This document shows, piece by piece, positions 1-5,618 of a stretch of DNA of 5,744 nucleotides (the stretch's first letter is position 1; each line of letters starts with the position of its first letter). The notes under the pieces were generated by a model. That model made no database searches and was not told the origin of the DNA. It worked only from the letters and a program-made list of their open reading frames with translations. Origin of the DNA: Dehalobacter sp. CP. GTDB taxonomy: Bacteria; Bacillota_B; Desulfitobacteriia; Desulfitobacteriales; Syntrophobotulaceae. The translations under genes and the position numbers were made by a program. The DNA lies in contig VMEE01000069.1 of the NCBI GenBank assembly GCA_009910795.1, positions 1 through 5,744 of the forward strand, in the 5' to 3' direction.

Positions 1-126
1 AGAAAGGAGTGGGAATTATGCAGGAGAATTTTGAAAAATGGAGGGTGGGTATTCCAGATACATTTTATCCGATAAGCGAATTGCAGAAGTATGTTCAATA
101 CGGTACTGTCAAATCTTACTTAAAAG
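1..126. repeat. 126-bp direct repeat, left copy
   Basis: This stretch is identical, base for base, to 5619-5744. It covers the ribosome-binding site and the first 36 codons of the regulator gene. Its outer edge is the first base of the window and the right copy's outer edge is the last base, which is typical of the overlap left when an assembly closes on itself. The length is near common short-read k-mer sizes, but that is inference. Confidence 0.95.
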
Positions 127-737
127 ATAGTTTAGTTGTTTTACCGGGTGAAGCAATCCATAAATTTATCTATGTGCTTACCGGTAAATTGCAAGTAAAC
201 TTTCTGTTCAGCGATGGACGAGAACGAATGGTTTATTTTGGCGGCGAACATTGTATGTTCAACTATTTATTTCAACACAACTCCGACAATCGTATGGCGG
301 CTTATATTATAGCCTTAGAAGATAGCCAACTATGTTTTTTTTCTTGGGAACAGCTTGAAAAGATTTTTCATATGGATGGAAATCTTCTCTTTGAAATAAT
401 GAAAAATGAGAATGCCAAAGGCAATTTCTTTATGAAGCAGGCGGCCGAGATGGACTTTTTAAATCCGACAATACGGATTGTGAAATTGGTTTATCAATTA
501 TGCGTTTCTCAGGGGAAGCCTGTTAATAATCATATCGAGGTCAACATTAATTTACCCTTGAGAGATATTTCTGAAATAACCGGAGCCCATTATGCAACCG
601 TCTCCAAAGTATTCTGCACGCTGAATAAGCTTCATATTTTAGATAGAAAGAGAGACAAGATTGTTATTTTTGATATGAGAAAGCTGGAAGAATTAACACA
701 AGAAACACAATTATTCAAACATGATGGCACTAATTGA
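18..737 (+). CDS. CprK-like Crp/Fnr-family transcriptional regulator
   Basis: A 239-residue regulator of the Crp/Fnr superfamily, normal in length. Residues 15-120 form the cyclic-nucleotide-type beta-barrel sensor (LPGEAIHKF at 42-50, then a GKLQV strand), followed by the long dimer helix at about 121-148 and a winged helix-turn-helix at about 178-220, with recognition helix near HYATVSKVF (191-199). The pattern NPTIRI after the dimer helix and ITG-H--TVS in the HTH closely resembles CprK, which activates reductive-dehalogenase genes in Desulfitobacterium on binding chlorinated phenols. Lys134 falls where, from memory, CprK has its effector-contacting lysine, so an aromatic effector is plausible. 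The first cysteine is Cys79, so the N-terminal cysteine used in CprK's redox switch is absent. I chose ATG 18 because AAAGGAG at 3-9 sits 8 bases upstream; a GTG at 9 overlaps that site. It probably controls the methyltransferase genes downstream. Confidence 0.88.
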   Translation: MQENFEKWRVGIPDTFYPISELQKYVQYGTVKSYLKDSLVVLPGEAIHKFIYVLTGKLQVNFLFSDGRERMVYFGGEHCMFNYLFQHNSDNRMAAYIIALEDSQLCFFSWEQLEKIFHMDGNLLFEIMKNENAKGNFFMKQAAEMDFLNPTIRIVKLVYQLCVSQGKPVNNHIEVNINLPLRDISEITGAHYATVSKVFCTLNKLHILDRKRDKIVIFDMRKLEELTQETQLFKHDGTN

Positions 738-756
738 ATAGCATTTGTAAAATATT

Positions 757-773
757 ATCATTTATAAAATGAT
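757..773. promoter_or_regulatory. perfect inverted repeat, candidate regulator-binding site
   Basis: ATCATTT-ATA-AAATGAT has 7-bp arms and a 3-base centre, 20 bases after the regulator stop. It is purely AT-paired apart from two G-C pairs and has no T-run, so it makes a poor terminator and a better operator. It does not match the published CprK dehalobox (TTAAT-N4-ATTAA) or the canonical Fnr box. Its centre lies about 62 bases before the start expected from the TACAAT at 815-820, the spacing of a class I Crp site. That link is inference. Confidence 0.35.
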
Positions 774-814
774 TATTTTCAATTTAGACTGAATCATTTA
801 ATTATCTTATTTTG

Positions 815-820
815 TACAAT
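815..820 (+). promoter_or_regulatory. possible -10 element of the methyltransferase operon
   Basis: TACAAT is a five-of-six match to the sigma-A -10 box. The expected -35 position (about 792-797, AATCAT) is poor, which fits an activator-dependent promoter. If real, the transcript would carry a leader of about 440 bases, made mostly of the decayed regulator copy, before the first methyltransferase gene. AT-rich sequence gives such hexamers by chance. Confidence 0.22.
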
Positions 821-827
821 GTACCTA

Positions 828-1231
828 GTCATCCGATTGACCAAATTCCTAAAAGAGGAGGTGAATTAGTTGTTTTACCGGGTGAAGCAATCCATAAGTT
901 TATGTGCTTACCGGTAAATTGCAGTAAACTTTCTGTTCAGCGATGGACGAGAACGAATGGTTTACAATACAACTCCGACAATAAGGATTGTGAAATTGAT
1001 TTATTAATTATGCGTTTCTCAGGGGAAGCCTGTTAATAAGTAAATTGAGGTCAACACTAATTTACCCTTGAGAAATATTTTTGAAATAACCGGAGCTCAT
1101 TAGGTAACGGTCTCCAATGTATTCTGCACGCTGAATAAGCTTCATATTTTAGATAAGAAAAGAGACAAGATCGTTATTTTGATATGAGAAAGCTGGAAGA
1201 ATTAACACAGGAAACACAATTATTCGAAACC
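828..1231 (+). pseudogene. decayed duplicate of the CprK-like regulator gene
   Basis: Sequence from about 866 to 1226 aligns almost base for base with the intact regulator gene at 18-737, starting at the codons for VVLPGEAIHKF and running to the final ELTQETQLF codons. Weaker similarity starts near 828. The copy is about 300 bases short. Losses include 4 bases at the HKFIYVL codons, 1 base in the GKLQV codons (frameshift), about 37 bases matching 236-272 of the intact gene, and 182 bases between two TCCGACAAT repeats (intact 282-290 and 464-472; a single copy remains at 974-982). Later changes add in-frame stops, for example where the HTH codons read TAG. No frame can give a working sensor plus HTH. 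It lies directly before the first methyltransferase gene, so it is probably transcribed as leader or holds its promoter. Confidence 0.9.
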
Positions 1232-1265
1232 AGAAAAACAAAGTATTACTGGAGGTAGACTATCT

Positions 1266-2069
1266 ATGATTATTATTGGAGAAAAAATCAACGGTGCCAT
1301 TCCTTCTGTAGCGAGAGCAATCGCTGAGAAGGATGCAGGCTTCATCCGAAATCTCGCCAAAATTCAATCTGATGCCGGCGCGGATTTTATTGATGTCTGT
1401 GCATCCACGGACGTCAAAATTGAACTCGAAACCTTAAAATGGCTGATTGACTTGGTACAGGAAGTGACAGATACCCCGATTTGTATCGACAGCCCGCATG
1501 ATCAGACCTGCGTCGATGCGATTCAATTTTGCAAACGTCCGGGACTCATCAACTCCGTATCCGGCGAAGGAGACAAGATCGATGTCGTATTCCCGGTCAT
1601 TGCCGATACCAAATGGGAATGCGTTGCGCTTCTTTGCGATGACAGCGGAATTTCCAAGACTGCGGAGAAACGTCTCGAAGTATTTGCAAACATCATGAAA
1701 AGAGCTAAAGAATTTAATATTGCTCCGTCTCGTCTGCACATTGATCCACTGGTCGAAATGCTCTGTACTTCGGAAGAAGGTATCAACATGATTGTTGACG
1801 TGATTAAAGAGATTAAAAGACAATATCCGTCAATTCACATCACCGGCGGATTCAGCAATATTTCGTTTAACTTGCCTGCTAGAAAGCTTGTCAATCAGGC
1901 CTTCTGCGTTCTGGCAATGAACGCCGGCATGGACAGCGGGATCCTTGACCCGACGAATCAGGATTTGGTCGGTATGATCTTTGCGACGGAAGCACTCTTA
2001 GGTCAGGATGAATATTGCATGGAATACATTGGAGCCTTCAGAGAAGGACGTTTTGGTCAGAAAAAATAG
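1266..2069 (+). CDS. methyltetrahydrofolate:corrinoid methyltransferase (MT II, pterin-binding)
   Basis: A 267-residue cytoplasmic methyltransferase, full length for the AcsE/MtvA group with a single pterin-binding TIM barrel (residues 1-262). It would move the methyl group from the methylated corrinoid protein to tetrahydrofolate. Visible family motifs are GEKIN (5-9), GADFIDV (38-44, Asp43), CIDSP (73-77, Asp75), INSVSGE (95-101, Asn96), HIDP (158-161, Asp160), and GGFSNISF (194-201), whose Asn198 matches the asparagine that activates the pterin N5 in MeTr. The LPAR...FCVLAMNAGMDSGILDP tail is also typical. ATG 1266 follows GGAGG at 1251-1255 by 10 bases. It is the first of three genes that match the MT II, corrinoid protein and MT I parts of O-demethylases such as MtvABC of Moorella or the Odm proteins of Acetobacterium and Desulfitobacterium. 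The carbon-monoxide-pathway AcsE is less likely given the neighbours. Confidence 0.88.
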   Translation: MIIIGEKINGAIPSVARAIAEKDAGFIRNLAKIQSDAGADFIDVCASTDVKIELETLKWLIDLVQEVTDTPICIDSPHDQTCVDAIQFCKRPGLINSVSGEGDKIDVVFPVIADTKWECVALLCDDSGISKTAEKRLEVFANIMKRAKEFNIAPSRLHIDPLVEMLCTSEEGINMIVDVIKEIKRQYPSIHITGGFSNISFNLPARKLVNQAFCVLAMNAGMDSGILDPTNQDLVGMIFATEALLGQDEYCMEYIGAFREGRFGQKK

Positions 2070-2134
2070 TTATAAGCGCTGTTCAATCACAAAATTGTTG
2101 TTTAATTATAAAATTTTAAGGGGGATTATAAAAA

Positions 2135-2770
2135 ATGGCTAAAATTGAAGAAGTCAAAGCAATGGTAGAAGCAGGAAAAGCAAAACTTGTTCCTGGATTG
2201 GTACAGGAAGCGCTCGATGAAGGAAGCGCAGCAAAAGAAATTCTGCAGGCAATGGTAGATTCGATGGGGGTTGTCGGGGACAAGTTCTCCACAGGCGAAA
2301 TCTTCGTTCCTGAAATGTTAATGGCCGCCAAAGCCATGGCCAAAGGTGTTGATGTTCTGAAACCGCTGATGGCTGGCGACACCTCAAGCTCCTTAGGTAC
2401 CTGCATTATCGGAACCGTAGCAGGCGACCTGCATGATATCGGTAAAAACCTTGTTTCTATGATGATCGAAAGTGCCGGATTCACCGTGGTTGACCTCGGT
2501 GTGGACGTAGCGCATGAAAAATGGATTGAAGCTATCAAAGAAAATCAAAATGTTACCTTAGTAGCTTGTTCCGGGCTTTTGACCACAACGATGCCAGCAT
2601 TAAAGGACGCTGTGCAAACGGTCAAGTCCAGCGGTTTGACAGGCTTTAAAGTTCTCGTCGGTGGTGCTCCTATTACCCAGCAATTCGCTGATGAAATCAA
2701 TGCCGATGGTTTTGCTCCTGATGCCGGCAGTGCTGCAGTAAAAGCTGCTGAGTTGGTAAAATCTTTATAA
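2135..2770 (+). CDS. corrinoid (B12-binding) methyl-carrier protein
   Basis: A 211-residue corrinoid protein, the methyl shuttle between the two methyltransferases. Residues 1 to about 85 form the helical cap domain seen in methionine synthase and in MtaC, MtbC and MtvC proteins (MVDSMGVVGDKFSTGEIFVPEML region, 40-62). Residues 88-211 form the Rossmann-type B12 domain with the base-off/His-on signature: DLHDIG (98-103) with His100 as the lower cobalt ligand, SGL (146-148) and GG (176-177). AAGGGGG at 2118-2124 lies 10 bases before ATG 2135. It follows MT II after a 65-base spacer with no strong hairpin, so the two are probably co-transcribed. The substrate class cannot be read from this protein. 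No RACE-type ferredoxin activator, needed to reduce accidentally oxidised cobalt, is encoded in the window. Confidence 0.93.
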   Translation: MAKIEEVKAMVEAGKAKLVPGLVQEALDEGSAAKEILQAMVDSMGVVGDKFSTGEIFVPEMLMAAKAMAKGVDVLKPLMAGDTSSSLGTCIIGTVAGDLHDIGKNLVSMMIESAGFTVVDLGVDVAHEKWIEAIKENQNVTLVACSGLLTTTMPALKDAVQTVKSSGLTGFKVLVGGAPITQQFADEINADGFAPDAGSAAVKAAELVKSL

Positions 2771-2808
2771 GATGAAAGATCTTGCTAAATAAAGGGAGGT
2801 AAATCAAT

Positions 2809-3789
2809 ATGACGCTGACTCAGAGAGAAAATTTTGAGATCATGCTTAACGGAGGAAAACCGGAATTCGCCCCTTTGCTGTATGAACTATATAAAGTGTG
2901 CATGTTAGCAACGAATAATACAGACCAACCATGGCAAGGCGGGAAGGATCCGTTTGGCGTAAATTGGGTAGCCACGGCTGAGGGAGTCATACCGGAGTCA
3001 GGAAAAATATTATTTGATGACATCGCCGATTGGAAAAAATATGTGAAATTCCCTGATGTTGATTCTCTTGGAATTGAGCAGATGGCACAAATTGAATTGG
3101 CTGACTTTACTGACGAAAAAAGAAAGGAACAACCGGTTGCAGTATTTAATGCATGTGGTCTCTTTGAACGGATGGCTGCATTTATGGGGTTTGAAAATAC
3201 CTTATGTGCTTTGATTGAAGATCCGGATTCCTGTAATGAATTCTTCGAGGCAATGGCGGATTACAAAATCGCTTGTATAAACCGATATATCGATGTATAT
3301 AAGCCGGATGTCATCATCTATTTTGATGATTTTGCCACTGCTCGCGGACTATTTATGTCACCAAAAACCTACCGCGAAGTCATTAAGCCGCACCACAAAA
3401 GAATCATTGAGGCTGTGACTTCCCGTGGCGTTATCTTTAATCAACATACATGTGGGAAATGTGAAGATATCATCGAAGACTATGTTGAAATGGGTATTAA
3501 AATATGGGATGCTGCTCAGGTTTGTAATGATTTGGAGGGAATCCTGACGAAATATCATGGCCGCTTAATTGTAGAAGGCGGTTGGGATACATCCGGACCT
3601 GCCAGTTATATTGGCGCTCCCGTAGAAGCAATCATTGAAGAAACGAAAAGATGTGCAGAGCAATACGGGAAAAAAGGAAATTTTATACTGTTCCCAGTAC
3701 TCATGAACGAAAAAGGGCATGCCTTTATGACCGGTGACGAAAGAATTCCTGCGTTAATGAAAACCTGGCATGAAGTCAATAAGTTATAA
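2809..3789 (+). CDS. UroD-like corrinoid methyltransferase (substrate MT I)
   Basis: A 326-residue protein of the uroporphyrinogen-decarboxylase superfamily, in the branch of corrinoid methyltransferases (MtaA, MtbA, CmuA and O-demethylase MT I proteins). It lacks the N-terminal arginine signature of true UroD. Barrel features include YFDDFATARGLFMSP (171-185) and the metal motif His213-x-Cys215 with another cysteine at 218. MtaA-type enzymes bind zinc with His-x-Cys plus a C-terminal cysteine, but the matching region here (about 293-304, ILFPVLMNEKG) has none. The third ligand must differ. Context makes it the enzyme that takes the methyl group from the substrate to the corrinoid protein, most likely an aryl methyl ether given the CprK-like regulator; methylamines, thiols or others cannot be ruled out. 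AGGGAGG at 2793-2799 precedes ATG 2809, and the spacer after the corrinoid gene is 38 bases. Confidence 0.85.
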   Translation: MTLTQRENFEIMLNGGKPEFAPLLYELYKVCMLATNNTDQPWQGGKDPFGVNWVATAEGVIPESGKILFDDIADWKKYVKFPDVDSLGIEQMAQIELADFTDEKRKEQPVAVFNACGLFERMAAFMGFENTLCALIEDPDSCNEFFEAMADYKIACINRYIDVYKPDVIIYFDDFATARGLFMSPKTYREVIKPHHKRIIEAVTSRGVIFNQHTCGKCEDIIEDYVEMGIKIWDAAQVCNDLEGILTKYHGRLIVEGGWDTSGPASYIGAPVEAIIEETKRCAEQYGKKGNFILFPVLMNEKGHAFMTGDERIPALMKTWHEVNKL

Positions 3790-3836
3790 TACACTCAATA
3801 GAATAAATATTTAAATCATTATTTAAGTGAAAGATT

Positions 3837-3875
3837 GCAAAATCCTCTGGATAATTTTATTCAAGGGGATTTTGC
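3837..3875 (+). terminator. hairpin after the methyltransferase operon, likely terminator
   Basis: Left arm 3837-3848 (GCAAAATCCTCT) pairs with right arm 3864-3875 over 12 base pairs, including one G-U, around a 15-base loop. The run after it, TTATATT, is only partly T-rich. It lies 48 bases after the MT I stop and before the GTPase gene, so it separates the methyltransferase operon from the metal-handling pair, fully or partly. Confidence 0.55.
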
Positions 3876-3985
3876 TTATATTCGAATGGCTCTTTTCCGG
3901 ACCCCATAGTTAAAAAAGATCCCCGAATAGCAAACAGATTTCTCTATATAAGTACTGGAGAGGGCCCAGAAGCACGATTATACTG

Positions 3986-3993
3986 AAAAGGAG
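3986..3993 (+). promoter_or_regulatory. ribosome-binding site that fixes the GTPase start
   Basis: AAAAGGAG is a good Shine-Dalgarno match. It sits 9 bases before the in-frame ATC at 4003, ideal spacing. It is 36 bases before the TTG at 4030, too far, and only 4 bases before the out-of-frame TTG at 3998, too near. The site therefore supports initiation at 4003 despite the non-standard codon. Confidence 0.6.
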
Positions 3994-4002
3994 AGGGTTG
4001 CC

Positions 4003-4614
4003 ATCAAAGTAATCATATTAAGCGGATTCTTGGGGTCAGGTAAAACCAGTGTGTTAATGCAGCTTGCAAGACATCTCGTTGAAACTTCTAATGGTAATGA
4101 GAACGACAAAAAGGTTGTAATCATAGAAAATGAAATCGGTACAGCCGGAATTGATAACCTTCTACTAGAGAATGAAGATTTTACCGTCAAGAACCTTTTT
4201 GCCGGCTGCGCCTGCTGTACATCTTCCGCTAAACTCACGGATACAGTTAATTATCTTAGTAAGGAATACAGCCCGGAATGGATCATCATTGAGGCAACTG
4301 GGCTTGCTTTTCCGAGTAAAATAAAAAGCGCGGTGGAGACAGAACTCGGGATGCAGGCTATGACAATTATTGTAGTTGATGCCAAACGGTGGTTCCGATT
4401 GGTTGGTGCTATGGAAAACTTCGTCTCAGAGCAGCTAGAGGATACGAAGTCAGTGTTAGTTAACAAGATTGATTTGGTAGATGAAACGACAGTGGAAAAA
4501 GTACAGGAGAGTATCCGGAAATATAACCGGGATGCGTACTGTTACCCTGTATCCGCTACTAACGAGCTTTCAACCGGATTTTGGAACGATTTATTTGAAA
4601 AGGCGGGGATCTAA
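4003..4614 (+). CDS. short COG0523/CobW-type metal-chaperone GTPase with ATC start
   Basis: A 203-residue G3E-family GTPase. From 4003 the protein reads (M)KVIILSGFLGSGKT, with the P-loop GFLGSGKT at 8-15. Other motifs are NEIGTAGID (43-51), the metal-binding GCACC (68-72; CxCC type), Walker B followed by EATG (97-100), and the guanine-specificity NKID (154-157). COG0523 proteins hydrolyse GTP to hand zinc, cobalt or another metal to a client. The frame is open upstream to a TAA at 3949 but has no ATG, GTG or TTG; a TTG at 4030 would cut the P-loop. ATC 4003 lies where the family's first Met is expected, so it is a rare start, a mutated ATG, or the mark of a missing base after TTG 3998. The usual C-terminal CobW domain is absent; similar material follows in the next gene. 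Possible clients are the zinc methyltransferases upstream. Confidence 0.8.
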   Translation: MKVIILSGFLGSGKTSVLMQLARHLVETSNGNENDKKVVIIENEIGTAGIDNLLLENEDFTVKNLFAGCACCTSSAKLTDTVNYLSKEYSPEWIIIEATGLAFPSKIKSAVETELGMQAMTIIVVDAKRWFRLVGAMENFVSEQLEDTKSVLVNKIDLVDETTVEKVQESIRKYNRDAYCYPVSATNELSTGFWNDLFEKAGI

Positions 4615-4615
4615 A

Positions 4616-5080
4616 ATGGCACACGAACACCACGAACACCACGAACACCATGAACACGAAGGCCAAGCCTGTCAGTGCGGACACCATCATGACGAGCAGC
4701 ATGAACAGCATGAACAGCATGAGAAATCGGTGCTCTGCAATCAGGAAGAAATCACAGTTACCCACCATGAAGGAGCCGTTATTTTATCTACTGAACGTGT
4801 CATTGCCAAAGAATATTCGTGGGTAAGAGATAGGCTCAACAAAGAGCTACAGTCTTTAGCCGGTTGGGTTGAAGAGCAGGGAGGGCTTGTGGGGCATATC
4901 AAGGCTTTTCTTGCTGAAACCGGCTATACCTGCATGCTATCCACGACAGGCGAAGATGTACAGATCAAGGAAACCTTGAAACCAAAAGTCACGGCCAAGA
5001 TTACCCTGATAGTTTTTATTAACAATGAAAATGAATTATATTCTAAATTAGCAGAAACGTTAAAAAAATTAGTCAATTAA
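4616..5080 (+). CDS. His-rich metal-binding protein paired with the GTPase
   Basis: A 154-residue protein I cannot place in a named family. Residues 3-36 hold 14 histidines in HEH and QHE repeats, with Cys19-x-Cys21 between the two tracts, clearly a metal-binding or storage segment. Residues about 50-154 look like a small alpha/beta domain with GHIKAF (93-98), a strand TAKITLIVFIN (127-137) and a closing helix. There is no signal peptide or membrane segment, so it is cytoplasmic. ATG 4616 is one base after the GTPase stop, in the +1 frame, implying translational coupling; the only upstream purine-rich site is AAGGCGGGG within the GTPase end. COG0523 proteins often have a G domain, a His-rich linker and a CobW C-terminal domain, so this protein resembles the missing second half. 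A frameshift splitting a single gene is possible, but the well-placed ATG argues for two genes. Confidence 0.82.
   Translation: MAHEHHEHHEHHEHEGQACQCGHHHDEQHEQHEQHEKSVLCNQEEITVTHHEGAVILSTERVIAKEYSWVRDRLNKELQSLAGWVEEQGGLVGHIKAFLAETGYTCMLSTTGEDVQIKETLKPKVTAKITLIVFINNENELYSKLAETLKKLVN
4622..4657 (+). repeat. 9-bp coding tandem repeat (His-Glu-His x4)
   Basis: Four head-to-tail copies of CACGAACAC, the last starting CAT, encode His-Glu-His units at residues 3-14 of the His-rich protein. The near-identical DNA suggests growth by slippage, so copy number may vary between strains. Confidence 0.9.
4694..4720 (+). repeat. 9-bp coding tandem repeat (Glu-Gln-His x3)
   Basis: Three copies of GARCAGCAT encode Glu-Gln-His units at residues 27-35 of the same protein. 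The unit differs from the first tract, so the two His clusters probably expanded independently. Confidence 0.88.
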
Positions 5081-5304
5081 CTTTCCAGAAACTATGACGA
5101 GCGTAAAGATGATTTTCCTCCTGTAAACATTATAACTGTTTAAATTCTATTCTATGACTCAAAAAAAACTTAATCATGATATACTTTTTGGATAATCAGG
5201 TTCTAATATTAGGGTAAGCATTTGCACTGTGTTGCTCATAATATGAGGAAGATGGCAGTACTAACTGATAAAAGATGAGCTGAAAAAATTGGGCTAGATA
5301 GGTT

Positions 5305-5343
5305 AAGGGGACGTCGCGAAATAAAATTTCGTTACGTCCCCTT
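5305..5343. repeat. strong GGGGACGT palindrome, REP-like hairpin
   Basis: AAGGGGACGT (5305-5314) pairs perfectly with ACGTCCCCTT (5334-5343). Inside, GAAAT (5318-5322) pairs with ATTTC (5326-5330) around an AAA loop, with one mismatch between the two blocks, giving about 17 pairs. It lacks a trailing T-run and lies 224 bases past the last gene, so a simple terminator is unlikely. GGGGACG...CGTCCCC palindromes recur in many Firmicute genomes as small mobile or REP-type repeats; that identity is from general knowledge and was not tested here. Confidence 0.6.
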
Positions 5344-5429
5344 CGTGGCCGTGTTCAATCATAGCCTTAAGTTGAAGGCAAAAATATTTTTAAGCAATAA
5401 AATTAAATAGGTTATTAGCCAACCCTCAA

Positions 5430-5457
5430 TATAACAAATACACCCTTTTGTTATAAT
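5430..5457. promoter_or_regulatory. inverted repeat overlapping a perfect TATAAT
   Basis: TATAACAAA (5430-5438) and TTTGTTATA (5447-5455) are perfect 9-bp arms around an 8-base loop. The right arm runs into TATAAT at 5452-5457, an exact sigma-A -10 box on the + strand. No good -35 box lies 16-18 bases upstream. The layout suits a promoter whose access depends on a protein bound to the repeat, in front of the regulator gene copy. Confidence 0.33.
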
Positions 5458-5542
5458 AGCCGGGACACTTAGGAGCATGTTGTCATGGTTTATTGGTGCG
5501 TACGGCATTGCAAAGCAAAATAAGTATGAATTGAAGAATTTT

Positions 5543-5572
5543 TCATAAATTAAGCCTATACTAAATTTATGA
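5543..5572. promoter_or_regulatory. AT-rich inverted repeat upstream of the regulator copy
   Basis: TCATAAATT (5543-5551) and AATTTATGA (5564-5572) are perfect 9-bp arms with a 12-base centre that contains TATACT (5557-5562). It lies about 65-95 bases before the regulator ATG. The ATGATTATT sequence at its right edge also occurs at the right edge of the 757-773 repeat. An autoregulatory operator is possible; the base composition makes chance a real alternative. Confidence 0.3.
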
Positions 5573-5618
5573 TTATTGACACAAAAGCTTTGAAATAATT
5601 GACAAAAAGGAAATTGTA

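Larger units (their letters stand above)
5081..5618. other. 538-base stretch without a convincing gene
   Basis: No frame on either strand holds a protein-like reading frame of useful length. The stretch begins with a weak AT-rich inverted repeat (TAAACA 5124-5129 and TGTTTA 5137-5142) that could be a poor terminator for the GTPase pair. It then holds a strong hairpin (5305-5343), an inverted repeat with a perfect TATAAT (5430-5457), a 12-codon reading frame with a ribosome site (5485-5523), and a second AT-rich inverted repeat (5543-5572). It ends at the ribosome site of the repeated regulator start, so it is probably the control region of that gene. Confidence 0.6.

Noticed and set aside
856..863. 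Perfect AGGAGGTG ribosome-site sequence inside the pseudogene
   Set aside because: The nearest starts (GTG 861, TTG 870) meet stop codons after 2 and about 15 codons, so it serves no visible gene.
812..1036. 74-codon frame overlapping the decayed regulator copy
   Set aside because: It starts at a TTG without a ribosome site and joins pieces from different frames of the ancestral gene; it keeps VVLPGEAIHKF but then runs out of frame.
2116..2538. 140-codon frame on the minus strand opposite the corrinoid gene
   Set aside because: It lies wholly across a gene with clear B12 motifs, has low-complexity Ser/Ala/Pro composition and no ribosome site.
4481..4615. Upstream in-frame extension of the His-rich protein to 4481
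   Set aside because: It overlaps the GTPase end in another frame, translates to unlikely protein, and ATG 4616 is placed for coupling with the GTPase stop.
4559..4768. Minus-strand frame rich in Met, Leu, Phe and Val opposite the His-rich repeats
   Set aside because: Its apparent membrane-like composition is just the complement of the CAC/GAA/CAG codon repeats.
5201..5300. Possible cobalamin riboswitch near the methyltransferase and GTPase genes
   Set aside because: I looked for the conserved GCCACTG-type B12 box and the matching core and did not find them here or elsewhere in the spacers.
5576..5604. Two TTGACA hexamers 23 bases apart as -35 boxes for the regulator gene
   Set aside because: No acceptable -10 box follows either hexamer at 16-18 bases; the second would put the -10 inside the ribosome-binding site.
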